From assembly GCA_905208455.1 (NCBI GenBank), contig CAJLPK010000001.1:1-64000 (forward strand): DNA of 64,000 bases. Direction: 5' to 3'. The notes beneath the pieces are model-generated. The model saw only the letters and a list, made by a program, of their open reading frames with translations, did not search any database and was not told the DNA's origin. Position 1 is the stretch's first letter, and each line of letters starts with the position of its first letter. This DNA is from an uncultured Bacillota bacterium (GTDB taxonomy: Bacteria; Bacillota; Clostridia; Christensenellales; QAND01). The position numbers were made by a program, and so were the translations under genes. This document shows positions 50,186 to 58,786 of this stretch, one piece after another.

Positions 50186-50635
50186 GTGATTATGCTGCGG
50201 CCTGTGACAAAAGAGAATTATGAGGTTTGCTGTAAATTGCACGTAGCGAAAGAGCAGGAGGCATATGTGGCGCCCAATGTTTTTTCATTGACGCAAAGCA
50301 AATATTTGCCGGAGCGTATACCAGTGGCCATCTATTGGGATGAGACGATGATCGGATTCGGCCTCTACGGAATAGATACTGGCCGAAATGAAAACTGGAT
50401 CTTCCGTTTTATGCTTGGGAATCAGTACCAGGGCAGAGGATGGGGGAAACAAGCCTTTGCAGCTTTTTTGGACATGGTTTCTGCAAGGGCGGGGTATGAT
50501 GCTGTGTATTTGAGCGTAAACTTAGAAAACAAAACGGCGCAGCACATGTACCGTTCCTTCGGGTTTGAAGACACGGGGAAAATGGCCTGTCCGGAAGAAA
50601 AAATCATGAAGAAAATGGTGGATGCTAAAAAATAA
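50186..50635 (+). CDS. GNAT-family N-acetyltransferase
   Basis: 149 residues from GTG 50186. The GNAT fold is seen in LRPVTKENYEVCCKL at the start, IFRFMLGNQYQGRGWGKQAF (the Q/R-x-x-G-x-G/A acetyl-CoA loop) and the end MYRSFGFEDTGK. The N-terminus is like diamine (spermidine) acetyltransferases of Firmicutes. The substrate is unproven. It is a single gene between a terminator and a separate promoter. Confidence 0.82.
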   Translation: MIMLRPVTKENYEVCCKLHVAKEQEAYVAPNVFSLTQSKYLPERIPVAIYWDETMIGFGLYGIDTGRNENWIFRFMLGNQYQGRGWGKQAFAAFLDMVSARAGYDAVYLSVNLENKTAQHMYRSFGFEDTGKMACPEEKIMKKMVDAKK

Positions 50636-50681
50636 CAGGATACGATGCATGGAATTTACAATGCGAAGGGGAAGACTATGA

Positions 50682-50687
50682 TATAAT
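50682..50687 (+). promoter_or_regulatory. -10 element of the nfeD-floA operon
   Basis: TATAAT preceded by TGA (an extended -10 feature); no convincing -35 was found. Confidence 0.5.
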
Positions 50688-50719
50688 GGTGCTACCCAAA
50701 GAGAAAGGTGGGCGGAACC

Positions 50720-51202
50720 ATGACACTGATAGATTGGATTGCATTGGGCGTCATGCTTTTGGGTGTGATCCTGTTAGTTATAGAGGTCTATGCGCCGGGA
50801 TTTGGCCTGCCAGGCTTGGCAGGGCTGCTGTTTTGTGCAGCGGGGATTGCCATGTTTGCCAACACCTGGGCACAAGCAGCCATTGCATTCAGCATTATCG
50901 CGGCCATTGTGGCGGCTGCGTTTGGATTTACCCTGTACTCCGCTTCAAAGGGACGGCTTTCAAGATCCAAGCTGATTTTGAACGATGCGGTCACGGAAAA
51001 GGCCGGGTATGCCGATTTTGATGCATTGGAAGACTGGGTCGGGAAGCAAGGCATTGCAATCTCGCCTCTGCGCCCGGCGGGCGTTGCGGAAATTGAGGGG
51101 AAGAGATTGGATGTTGTGACCCGCGGTGAGTTTTTGGCAGAGGGAGAGGCCGTGCGTATCGCACAGGTGCAGGGACGGCAAATCATTGTTTGCCATGTAT
51201 AA
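50720..51202 (+). CDS. NfeD-like membrane protein
   Basis: 160 residues from ATG 50720. Three to four N-terminal hydrophobic segments (VMLLGVILLVIEVYAPGFG at the start, the NfeD PGFG-turn) are followed by a C-terminal OB-fold (GKQGIAISPLRPAGVAEIEGKRLDVV), as in NfeD proteins. In Firmicutes these membrane proteins pair with flotillins, which is the case here. An in-frame GTG lies 12 bases upstream. The next gene starts 22 bases on. Confidence 0.88.
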   Translation: MTLIDWIALGVMLLGVILLVIEVYAPGFGLPGLAGLLFCAAGIAMFANTWAQAAIAFSIIAAIVAAAFGFTLYSASKGRLSRSKLILNDAVTEKAGYADFDALEDWVGKQGIAISPLRPAGVAEIEGKRLDVVTRGEFLAEGEAVRIAQVQGRQIIVCHV

Positions 51203-51223
51203 ACACAAGAAAGGGAAGAGGAT

Positions 51224-52219
51224 ATGTATTTAGAGGATATGATTGGGCCGATTTTAATTGGGGCGGCTGTTTTGGTTGTCTTGATCTTGTTTTTTACATT
51301 TGTTCCTTTGCGCCTATATATCAGCGCATTGGCGGCAGGCGTAAAGGTCAATATTTTCACACTGGTGGGCATGAAGCTGAGAAATGTAAAGCCTGCCCGT
51401 ATCATCCTGCCTATGATAAAGGCGACCAAAGCGGGCCTGGATGTGACCATCAATATGCTGGAAACGCATTATTTGGCAGGCGGCAATGTAGATAAGGTGA
51501 TCGATGCGCTCATCGCGGCACAAAGGGCGAATATCCCGTTGGAGTTCGGCAAGGCACAGGCCATTGATTTGGCTGGCCGTGATGTGCTGCAGGCAGTGCA
51601 GATGTCTGTGAACCCTAAGGTGATAGAAACACCGATTGTAGCCGCCATTGCAAAAGATGGCATTGAGCTGAGGGCCAAAGCGCGCGTGACGGTGCGAGCC
51701 AATATCGATAGGCTTGTCGGCGGCGCCGGGGAGGAGACAGTCATTGCCCGTGTGGGCGAGGGGATCGTTACCACGGTAGGCTCATCCGACTCCCACAAAG
51801 CGGTGTTGGAAAATCCCGACCTCATTTCCCGTACCGTTTTGAATAAAGGGCTGGATGCTGGGACTGCGTTTGAGATTTTATCCATTGATATCGCGGATGT
51901 GGATGTAGGGCGCAACGTAGGCGCACAGCTGCAGATGGACCAGGCAGAAGCAGACCGCCGCATTGCGCAGGCAAAGGCAGAGGAACGCCGGGCCATGGCT
52001 GTGGCAAGGGAACAGGAAATGAAAGCATCTGTACAGGAAATGCGCGCAAAGGTCGTAGAGGCAGAGGCCGATGTGCCTAAGGCGATGGCACAGGCGCTGC
52101 GGGAAGGCAAGCTGGGCGTGATGGATTATTATCAGATGCAGAATGTCATATCTGACACAGAGATGCGCCAGTCCATTGCGGAGGCAGGCAAGGACGACAC
52201 GCCAGGCGTGGAGAAATGA
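51224..52219 (+). CDS. floA: Flotillin-like protein FloA
   Basis: 331 residues. A short N-terminal hairpin membrane segment (about 5-25) is followed by the prohibitin/SPFH-like domain. A charged coiled-coil with repeated Ala/Glu/Arg ([19 protein letters not shown] and [19 protein letters not shown]) comes last. This is the YqfA/FloA type that organises membrane microdomains. FloA and NfeD are adjacent in most Firmicutes, and the downstream charged protein is probably translated with them. Confidence 0.93.
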   Translation: MYLEDMIGPILIGAAVLVVLILFFTFVPLRLYISALAAGVKVNIFTLVGMKLRNVKPARIILPMIKATKAGLDVTINMLETHYLAGGNVDKVIDALIAAQRANIPLEFGKAQAIDLAGRDVLQAVQMSVNPKVIETPIVAAIAKDGIELRAKARVTVRANIDRLVGGAGEETVIARVGEGIVTTVGSSDSHKAVLENPDLISRTVLNKGLDAGTAFEILSIDIADVDVGRNVGAQLQMDQAEADRRIAQAKAEERRAMAVAREQEMKASVQEMRAKVVEAEADVPKAMAQALREGKLGVMDYYQMQNVISDTEMRQSIAEAGKDDTPGVEK

Positions 52220-52222
52220 TCC

Positions 52223-52729
52223 ATGGAAGCACTCATCGTTTTGTTTTTCTTGTTTTTGATTCCCAGCCTGGGGAACGGAAAGAAGAAAGCACAACAAAAA
52301 CGCGAAGCGGAGCAGAGAGTGTTCCGTCAAATGCAGGAGGAGCTTGAGCGCGAGCAGGCGGAAGAGGCGCGGCGTATGAGCGCGGGGGAAGGCGAGCAGA
52401 GACGGACGGAAATGGAAAGAGAGACTGCTCGCCGCGCAGCGCAGACAGAGGCGCGCCAAGCAAGCGAGCCTGGGCTTTACCAGCAAGTTGCTTTTGCACA
52501 TGCTGTGGAAGAGAGCTCCGCCTGCACAGCGGATTGGCAGGAAGAGGTGCGCTTGCATACAAGCCGGCAGCCTGCCGGAAACAGTGCGCAGGAAGAGAGC
52601 CCGCAAAAACCAAAGCGGCGCAATCCATATGCAGCATTGTTCACCCCAGAGGGCGTGCGAAACGGTATGATCCTATCAGAGGTGCTGGGTGTGCGGGGCG
52701 GCCGGTTTGGAAAACGTATAGGGAGATGA
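52223..52729 (+). CDS. Unknown membrane-anchored charged protein of the floA operon
   Basis: 168 residues starting three bases after floA. A short N-terminal hydrophobic segment (ALIVLFFLFLIPSLG) is followed by a long Gln/Glu/Arg-rich coiled coil (about 20-85), a variable region and a conserved-looking end, RRNPYAALFTPEGVRNGMILSEVLG. That end also contains a run of basic residues near the stop. No family was recognised. The position suggests a partner of the flotillin scaffold, but the sequence alone does not show this. Confidence 0.65.
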   Translation: MEALIVLFFLFLIPSLGNGKKKAQQKREAEQRVFRQMQEELEREQAEEARRMSAGEGEQRRTEMERETARRAAQTEARQASEPGLYQQVAFAHAVEESSACTADWQEEVRLHTSRQPAGNSAQEESPQKPKRRNPYAALFTPEGVRNGMILSEVLGVRGGRFGKRIGR

Positions 52730-52734
52730 AAAGG

Positions 52735-52766
52735 AAAAGGCCCGGTGAGCATGCCGGGTCTTTTCT
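52735..52766 (+). terminator. Terminator of the floA operon
   Basis: AAAAGGCCCGG and CCGGGTCTTTT pair with one G-T pair around eight bases. Confidence 0.8.
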
Positions 52767-52840
52767 TGCTTAGAGAGAGGGACAAAAAGTAGGCAAACTC
52801 CGTAAAATATGATATGATGCTTGAAATTAGGAGGCCCAAA

Positions 52841-53473
52841 ATGGCAATTACGGAGATTCGGCCAGTGGTATGTATGGCATGTGGACATAAACAGAGCGTG
52901 CTCGACGTACGTCAGATCAATGTGCAGAAAAGACCGGAGATCAAACAAAAAATCTTACAAGGGTCGCTGTTTCCCATGTATTGCCATGCATGCGGAGCAG
53001 TGTTGGAAAAGGCACAGAATTGCTTGTATATCGATCCTGCCATCCCCTTGCTGCTGGAGCTGGCAGCGCCGGGGGAGCCCTGCCGTCTGCAGGAGGTGCA
53101 GAGCGGGCTGGGAGATACAGGAGCCATCATCCGAGTAGTGCGTACGCCGGAGGATATGGCGGAAAAATTGCGCATTTTTGATTGCGGAATGGACGATCGT
53201 GTTGTAGAGATCATCCGCCTATTGATGGTTACGCAGCTGACAGAACAGGATCCGGGGTTGATGGAGGGCAGCCCGATGTTTACTGCGGCGCAGGGAGAGC
53301 CAAAGCTGTCCTGTTTGTGCCGTGACGGCAGTGAGCGAGTATGCCCGATCCCCCAAAAATTGCACCGTGATATCCAGTCGCAGTATCTGGCGGGCAAGGA
53401 AGACAGGGATACATTGATCGTGGATAGCGCCTGGGTCTACCGGCTTTTATTGTCACAGAAGGGAAGGGGATAG
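52841..53473 (+). CDS. CpXC-domain protein (first of two)
   Basis: 210 residues from ATG 52841, behind AGGAGG; nine further codons are open upstream. Two C-x-x-C pairs in the N-terminal part (CMACGH and CHACGA) mark the CpXC domain and probably bind zinc. The C-terminal region contains RVVRTPEDMAEKLRIFDCGMDDRVVEIIRLLM, closely mirrored in the next gene. The function is unknown; the domain is widespread in Firmicutes. The second copy follows with five bases between. Confidence 0.85.
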   Translation: MAITEIRPVVCMACGHKQSVLDVRQINVQKRPEIKQKILQGSLFPMYCHACGAVLEKAQNCLYIDPAIPLLLELAAPGEPCRLQEVQSGLGDTGAIIRVVRTPEDMAEKLRIFDCGMDDRVVEIIRLLMVTQLTEQDPGLMEGSPMFTAAQGEPKLSCLCRDGSERVCPIPQKLHRDIQSQYLAGKEDRDTLIVDSAWVYRLLLSQKGRG

Positions 53474-53478
53474 CAGCC

Positions 53479-54102
53479 ATGCAAGCAAAGGAGGAAATGG
53501 GGATTCGGTGTCCCCATTGCGGCCGCGTGCAAAAGGTGACACGCTGGCGATTGGTGAATTTGGAAGCAGAGCCGTTGGCAAAGCTGAGAGCGTTCAAGGG
53601 CACCCTATTTAGGGCGCCCTGCGAAGCGTGCGGAAAGACAATGCAGTTTCAATACCCTTGTGTGTTTTTGGATGAGACGCATCGTGCCTTGCTATATCTT
53701 TGCACAGAAGAGAATGAGCAGGATACACAGACGCTTTCTGCGATTCCGCCGCAGGAAGGATATAAGTTAAGATTGGTGCGTACACCGGAAGATCTGTCGG
53801 AAAAATTACAAATTTTGGAATGTGGCTTGGAAGATACCGTCATAGAATTGGTAAAGGTATTTTATTTCATGCAATTCCATACCCAATATCCGGAAGAGAC
53901 CGTGGTGAGCGCTTTATTTTCAGAGCAGCCTTCAAAATGCATCCGTATGGTTTGCCGGAGCGGACAGGTATACGAGATCCCCTTGCAGAAGGATTATTAC
54001 AAAAAGGTACAAGCGCAATACCAAGAACGAATCTGGAAGCGCTGCGGACAGGGAATGCAGTGTATTGACGCGGCTTGGGCCAGCGGGGTGTTGGAGCTAT
54101 AA
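53479..54102 (+). CDS. CpXC-domain protein (second of two)
   Basis: 207 residues, a paralogue of the gene before it. It has CPHCGR and CEACGK zinc motifs and RLVRTPEDLSEKLQILECGLEDTVIELVKVF in the same position. The two copies differ enough to be old duplicates. The stop is one base before the amidohydrolase start, so the three genes probably form one unit. The function is unknown. Confidence 0.85.
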   Translation: MQAKEEMGIRCPHCGRVQKVTRWRLVNLEAEPLAKLRAFKGTLFRAPCEACGKTMQFQYPCVFLDETHRALLYLCTEENEQDTQTLSAIPPQEGYKLRLVRTPEDLSEKLQILECGLEDTVIELVKVFYFMQFHTQYPEETVVSALFSEQPSKCIRMVCRSGQVYEIPLQKDYYKKVQAQYQERIWKRCGQGMQCIDAAWASGVLEL

Positions 54103-54103
54103 G

Positions 54104-54925
54104 ATGAAAATCATAGATGCACATTTACATTTTTGGCCGGGAGAACCATACTTTGATGAGATAGCGCTGGCAGCAGGACATAAAAATACAGAGACCCATC
54201 TCTATGAACAATACCAGACGTGTGAAATTGCAATGGGGATTGTAATGGGCAACGATACGCTGGAAAAAGAACGCCACCGTTATCCGTCTTTTTTGCGGTA
54301 TTGTATTGGCCTGGACAGCAATTTTACTGCGCAGCATGACCTGCAAAGCACCGTGGATCAGGTGGAATGGCATTTACAGCAATCAAGCTGTGTTGGTATC
54401 AAGCTGTACCCGGGTTATTGCACTGGTTACGTATCGGACAAGCAGTACCGACCGTATTATGAATTGGCGCGCCGTTATCGAAAGCCGGTAGCGATCCATA
54501 CCGGGGCCACAGCGGGGGCAGAGGCCTGCTTGAAATACAGCCATCCGCTAACCGTAGACGAGATTGCAGCGGAGTATTCTGATGTGCAGTTTGTGCTGTG
54601 CCATTTTGGCAGCCCATGGGTACAGGATGCTGCTGCCGTGATGGCAAAAAATGAAAACGTGGCGGCGGATCTATCTGGCCTATTGGAGGGGTGCCCGGAT
54701 TTGGAGCGCCTTTGGGAGGAACAGAGCGCCTTTTTTGCCTATACGAAAATGTGGATGACCTATTTAGGGCAGTATGACCGATTGATGTTTGGAACGGACT
54801 GGCCGCTGGTGAATTTACCGCTGTACATTCGGTTTATACAGAAAATGGTACCAGAATACGCATGGGAAAAGGTGTTTTTTGATAATGCCAACCGAATCTA
54901 CCAACTGCATCTGGAGAAAATATGA
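54104..54925 (+). CDS. Amidohydrolase family 2 (TIM-barrel metal-dependent hydrolase)
   Basis: 273 residues. DAHLHFW near the N-terminus gives the H-x-H metal motif, KLYPGYC and PVAIHTGA, VLCHFGSPW and the Asp in FGTDWP give the remaining family landmarks. Members are decarboxylases or lactonases. The role here is unknown. It starts one base after the second CpXC gene without a good ribosome site of its own, suggesting coupled translation. Confidence 0.85.
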   Translation: MKIIDAHLHFWPGEPYFDEIALAAGHKNTETHLYEQYQTCEIAMGIVMGNDTLEKERHRYPSFLRYCIGLDSNFTAQHDLQSTVDQVEWHLQQSSCVGIKLYPGYCTGYVSDKQYRPYYELARRYRKPVAIHTGATAGAEACLKYSHPLTVDEIAAEYSDVQFVLCHFGSPWVQDAAAVMAKNENVAADLSGLLEGCPDLERLWEEQSAFFAYTKMWMTYLGQYDRLMFGTDWPLVNLPLYIRFIQKMVPEYAWEKVFFDNANRIYQLHLEKI

Positions 54926-54960
54926 AGCGCATCACAGCGGAAGATACGATGGTAAGTAAG

Positions 54961-54997
54961 GCGCATTGCCTGCAGAATGCAGGGGGTGCGCTTTTTT
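54961..54997 (+). terminator. Terminator of the CpXC operon
   Basis: GCGCA-TTG-CCTGC and GCAGG-GGG-TGCGC pair through a symmetric internal loop, then six T. Confidence 0.88.
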
Positions 54998-55271
54998 ACG
55001 GGATTATTTTGCAAGAAAAATGAAGGATTTTATAAAATAATAGGAAATCTCTTGACAAAACAAGAAAGAAACGCAAGAATGTAGTTAGTATTGACTAATC
55101 AAAGTAAAAGATGTGTATTTCCCTTTGAAGAGGCTTATTGTGCCAAGATACAGGATGAGATCCGCGGGCTGCCCTAAACTGTTAAAATCAAAACAAAGGC
55201 GTACATGGTAGAGATAAAGCAAGGGTAAGCTTTCATAGAAGATAAAAGCACGGCCAGGAACCTAGCTTTTT
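54998..55271. other. Gene-poor stretch upstream of the DUF362 gene
   Basis: AT-rich, no gene with a ribosome site. A 14-base palindromic motif TTAGT-ATTG-ACTAA lies at 55085-55098. A 28-codon frame (55091-55177, with PFEEAYCAKIQDEIRGLP in it) is open but unsupported. The rest shows no known RNA fold. Confidence 0.45.
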
Positions 55272-55300
55272 TTGACATGTATATCATAAAGACTTATAAT
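55272..55300 (+). promoter_or_regulatory. Strong sigma-A promoter of the DUF362 gene
   Basis: Consensus TTGACA, a 17-base spacer and TATAAT. Confidence 0.92.
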
Positions 55301-55315
55301 ATTACATAGATAAAT

Positions 55316-55338
55316 TTTATGTTACGTTGTAACATAAA
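55316..55338. promoter_or_regulatory. Perfect inverted repeat, probable operator
   Basis: TTTATGTTAC-GTT-GTAACATAAA: 10-base arms with a 3-base centre. It lies between the expected transcription start (about 55307) and the ribosome site, an ideal place for a repressor. The stem may also act as an mRNA element. Confidence 0.7.
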
Positions 55339-55358
55339 TACGCGGTAAGGAGCGATGT

Positions 55359-56228
55359 ATGATGGATAAGGCGAAAGTATTTTTCACAAAAGAGATTACG
55401 CCGGAAGCAATGATCAAAATGTACAAGGCATTGGGCGTAGAGCTGCCGGGAAAAGTGGCTGTCAAGGTCCATTCCGGAGAGGTTGGAAATCAGAATTTTA
55501 TCCGTCCTGCCTTTATGAAGCCCATGGTGGATCATGTAAAAGGCACCATTGTAGAATGCAATGCGGCCTATGAAGGAAAACGCGATACCACAAAGGCGCA
55601 TTGGGAAACAATGAAGCTGCACGGATGGACGGACATTGCGCCGGTGGATATTATGGATGAAGAGGGAGAAATGGAGCTGCCTGTGCCCGAGGGAAAGCGT
55701 ATTCAGGTCAATTATGTAGGCTCGCATTTGGCCAAGTACGATTCCATGCTGGTATTATCGCATTTTAAGGGACATCCGATGGGCGGTTTTGGCGGCGCGC
55801 TGAAGAATATCTCGATTGGCATCGCATCTTCTCATGGCAAAGCATACATCCACGGCTCAGGAAAGCCGGAGGAGATTTGGACGGGGGATCATGATTCTTT
55901 CCTGGAAAGTATGGCGGATGCAGACAAATCCATTATGAAGCATTTTGGCGATAAAATTGCTTTTATCAATGTGATGCGGAACATGTCGGTAGACTGTGAC
56001 TGCGTTGCAGAAGCGGCGGATCCCTGTATGAAGGATATTGGGATTTTGGCATCCCTGGATCCTGTGGCGTTGGATCAGGCCTGCATTGATTTGGTCTATC
56101 AGGCTGATGATGAAGGCAAAGCAGAATTGATTGAACGCATCGAATCCCGGAACGGTACGCTCACCATTAAAGCTGCCGAGGCGGTAGGCGTCGGCACAAG
56201 GCAGTATGAATTGGTGAAGGTAGACTGA
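55359..56228 (+). CDS. DUF362-domain protein
   Basis: 289 residues with AAGGAG at a normal distance. KVAVKVHSGEVGNQNFIRPAF near the start and MLVLSHFKGHPMGGFGGALKNISIG are the DUF362 landmarks. A Cys-rich patch (DCDCVAEAADPC) in the last third may hold an iron-sulfur cluster. Genes of this family are often redox-related, but the function is unproven. It has a strong promoter and an operator-like repeat in its leader, so expression is likely tightly controlled. A terminator follows. Confidence 0.85.
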   Translation: MMDKAKVFFTKEITPEAMIKMYKALGVELPGKVAVKVHSGEVGNQNFIRPAFMKPMVDHVKGTIVECNAAYEGKRDTTKAHWETMKLHGWTDIAPVDIMDEEGEMELPVPEGKRIQVNYVGSHLAKYDSMLVLSHFKGHPMGGFGGALKNISIGIASSHGKAYIHGSGKPEEIWTGDHDSFLESMADADKSIMKHFGDKIAFINVMRNMSVDCDCVAEAADPCMKDIGILASLDPVALDQACIDLVYQADDEGKAELIERIESRNGTLTIKAAEAVGVGTRQYELVKVD

Positions 56229-56245
56229 TATAAGACAAAGAAAAG

Positions 56246-56271
56246 AGGTATGCATCTGCATACCTTTTTTT
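56246..56271 (+). terminator. Terminator of the DUF362 gene
   Basis: AGGTATGCA and TGCATACCT pair with a 2-base centre, followed by seven T. Confidence 0.93.
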
Positions 56272-56336
56272 GATTGCCTGCGCTAGGCATTTGCTTATAA
56301 ATACGGTAAGATAGTCAGTGGCTAGGGAGGCAAAGG

Positions 56337-57488
56337 ATGAAACAGATCCATATTGGCACAATCATTGCGGAAAAGAGAAAACAAAAGGGCTTAACGCAGC
56401 AGGCGCTGGCCGAGCATGTGGGGATTTCCAAGCCTGCGGTATCCAAATGGGAAAGCGAGCAGAGCTATCCGGATATTGAGCTGCTGCCGGTACTGGCCTC
56501 TTTTTTTGATTGTACGGTAGATGAGCTGCTAGGATATGAGCCGCAGCTTTCCCGGGCAGAGGTGCAGGCGCTGTATGCAAAGCTATCGGCAGAATTTGTC
56601 AGCCAGCCATTTGAGAAGGTTTATCAAAAGAGCCGGGCGTTGTTAAAACAATATTTTTCCTGCTGGGTGCTCCAGTTTTACATGGCGCTCTTATGGATCA
56701 ACCATGCAGATATTCAAAAGGACAAGCAAAAAACAAAGGAACTCTATTTTGAGGCGCTCGAGGTGCTCAAGCGAGTAGAAAAGGGGAGCAAGGATACCGT
56801 GCTTTCCAGACAAGCGTTGCAGCTGCAAGCCTTTTGCTATTTGGCAGCAGAGCAGCCTAAACAGGCGATAGAGCTGCTGGGGGATATTGTAGAAATGCCG
56901 ATGCAGACAGAAATATTATTGGCAAAGGCGTATTTTGCGGAAGGAGACAGACAGCGCGTTCGGGAATTGCTCCAACAATATATGTATGAAAATCTGATGG
57001 GCATCTTGGATGCTTCGCCGGATCTATTGGCGGCGTATTTAGACGATCCAGAGAAGGCAGAAAACTTTTATCATCGTATTTTGGCTTTAGGGCAGGCGCT
57101 GGGGGCGGATACGATGCATCCCAGTAAATTTATCCCCATCTACATGGTGGGATGCCAAATGTTTTTGCAAACAGGAAAGCAGGATGAGGCGGCGGCAGCA
57201 TTAGAACGGTATTTGGATCTGGCATGCTATGGAAGTGAGCTGGGGTGGCGTTTGCAGGGAAGTGATTTGTTTGATTGCCTGGAACCATACTTTCATTCCA
57301 GGTTGTTAGGGAATTTTGCTCCGCGGGATGGACGCTTTATTGAGCATATATTGATTGATTACGTGGAAGGTACGCCTATGCTGGCAGCATTATGCAAGAG
57401 ACCGGCCATCCAGGCCAAACTGGCGCGATTGAAGAAATTCCAGGAGCATGAAGTGCCGGAGTGCGAAAGGGAGACAGAGACGCAATAG
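56337..57488 (+). CDS. XRE-family regulator with TPR-like C-terminus
   Basis: 383 residues. The helix-turn-helix occupies residues about 6-60 (EKRKQKGLTQQALAEHVGISKPAVSKWESEQSYPDIELLPVLASFF). The remaining 300 residues are helical repeats, typical of transcriptional regulators that bind a peptide or protein ligand (Rgg/PlcR-like). GGGAGG lies before ATG. No short peptide gene was found beside it. Its target could include the divergent or adjacent genes, but this is not shown. Confidence 0.85.
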   Translation: MKQIHIGTIIAEKRKQKGLTQQALAEHVGISKPAVSKWESEQSYPDIELLPVLASFFDCTVDELLGYEPQLSRAEVQALYAKLSAEFVSQPFEKVYQKSRALLKQYFSCWVLQFYMALLWINHADIQKDKQKTKELYFEALEVLKRVEKGSKDTVLSRQALQLQAFCYLAAEQPKQAIELLGDIVEMPMQTEILLAKAYFAEGDRQRVRELLQQYMYENLMGILDASPDLLAAYLDDPEKAENFYHRILALGQALGADTMHPSKFIPIYMVGCQMFLQTGKQDEAAAALERYLDLACYGSELGWRLQGSDLFDCLEPYFHSRLLGNFAPRDGRFIEHILIDYVEGTPMLAALCKRPAIQAKLARLKKFQEHEVPECERETETQ

Positions 57489-57822
57489 ATTGAAAGGACG
57501 GCAGAGAATCGCTTTTTGACTCATCGCTTGACAGAAACGGTAGGGAATGGAGATAGGATTTCCCAATATACACATTGCCCTATCAAACCTGTCGGGAGTG
57601 ACGGTGCTGCGTTCCGCCTTTATTGGACACAGGAGCCGGTAGATTCAGCAGAGCCTGTTGGCACGGATGAGGCAAAGGCGTTCTCATAAATTTTCAGCGT
57701 ACATGGAAGAGGGAATAGGCCCTCTGCATTTTGGCAGGTTCTCGAGGATGCTAAGCGGTTGCGCAGCCGCAGAAACGATGGATTGCAGAACAATGAAAAG
57801 CATAAGGGATGGTATTGCATGA
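57489..57822. other. Gene-poor stretch, possible decayed sequence
   Basis: No frame with a ribosome site. One frame reads FRLYWTQEPVDSAEPVGTDE-like text before a stop, which has coding character but no recognised family, so a broken gene is possible. Confidence 0.35.
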
Positions 57823-57823
57823 A

Positions 57824-57855
57824 AAGGCCCTGCAAGCAGTTGCTTGCAGGGCCTT
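57824..57855 (-). terminator. Terminator of the thiT-like gene
   Basis: A perfect 15-base inverted repeat AAGGCCCTGCAAGCA / TGCTTGCAGGGCCTT with a 2-base centre, 10 bases after the stop on the minus strand. Confidence 0.88.
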
Positions 57856-57865
57856 CATGGTATGG

Positions 57866-58699
57866 TTAAGCGGCTTTGGCCTCATGCTGAATACGAATCA
57901 GTGCATGCTTCATACGGGGAATCATGACGATTGCCAAACAAATGATGAGTTCGGGAACCAGATAAGTTGCATTGTAGCCCAAGGAGTAAAGAAGCGGACT
58001 TTGCCCTGCGGGTGCAGAGGAGGCAAAATAGATTACACCGGACAAAACATGGATGAGAAACCGCGCTGCAGAGCCCAGGATAATGCCCAGGGGAAGCTGG
58101 TTATCCTTCCGAAAAAGCCCTGCAACGCCCAGCACAGCAAAGGGGAGGATATAATCCAACAAAAACTGCATGGGATGGATGACATAGGCGCCTTGTACCA
58201 GCTGCATGATCCCGTCCATTGTACCGGCAGCTATGCCGGGGATGGGCCCGTAGATCCAGGCAAAGACCAGGATGGGCAGCATGGAAGCGGGGGTAACGCT
58301 GCCGCCATTTGGCATACGATACAGGGTAAGACAAGACAATACAAACGCCAGCGCAACGCACAAAGCGCCGGTGGAAAGCATTTGGATCGTCCATTTTTGC
58401 CGCCGCAGCAGCAAAATGATGCAGACAATGCCAAGGATGGCGACGAGGACAGACCAAAAGACAGGAGAATACAAAAAGGCCGCGGCCGTGGACGCTCCTT
58501 CCTCCGGCTCAATGGAAGGCAGTGCAAAAGCAAACAGCACTGCCAATGCCAGCAGCAATACTACGGCGATGGGCAGCGATGACCCGGCACGCTTGCGCAG
58601 CGCAAAGAACACCACAGCGCACACGACGACAAGCGCCCATACCACCCAAGCCCATGCGGGCAAGGCTACCAAGTTTTCTAAAAACGTAGAAAACCACAT
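57866..58699 (-). CDS. thiT: Energy-coupled thiamine transporter ThiT-like
   Basis: 277 residues with about eight or nine hydrophobic segments. The C-terminal 170 residues match ThiT: NGGSVTPASMLPILVFAWIYGP, GIMQLVQGAYVIHPMQFLLDY, and HVLSGVIYFASSAPAG. ThiT is the thiamine-binding component of an ECF importer. About 100 extra residues at the N-terminus (three membrane segments) are not in typical ThiT. A TPP riboswitch and terminator lie directly upstream. GGAGTGG precedes ATG. Confidence 0.9.
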   Translation of the reverse strand: MWFSTFLENLVALPAWAWVVWALVVVCAVVFFALRKRAGSSLPIAVVLLLALAVLFAFALPSIEPEEGASTAAAFLYSPVFWSVLVAILGIVCIILLLRRQKWTIQMLSTGALCVALAFVLSCLTLYRMPNGGSVTPASMLPILVFAWIYGPIPGIAAGTMDGIMQLVQGAYVIHPMQFLLDYILPFAVLGVAGLFRKDNQLPLGIILGSAARFLIHVLSGVIYFASSAPAGQSPLLYSLGYNATYLVPELIICLAIVMIPRMKHALIRIQHEAKAA

Positions 58700-58732
58700 A
58701 GATCAAACCACTCCTTTTGACCGCTTCCCATG

Positions 58733-58757
58733 AAAAAACCCGCAACATCGTTGCGGG
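58733..58757 (-). terminator. Expression-platform terminator of the TPP riboswitch
   Basis: On the minus strand CCCGCAAC-GAT-GTTGCGGG then TTTTTTC, 34 bases before the thiT start. Confidence 0.9.
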
Positions 58758-58786
58758 AAACGCTGGCATATGGCTTGATATGCGCG

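Noticed and set aside
55052..55080. TTGACA with a possible -10 (AAGAAT) upstream of DUF362
   Set aside because: The -10 is poor and a far better promoter lies at 55272-55300.
57809..58582. A 257-codon plus-strand frame opposite thiT
   Set aside because: The ThiT motifs, riboswitch and promoter all lie on the minus strand; the plus frame has biased Gly/Gln/Asp-rich text.
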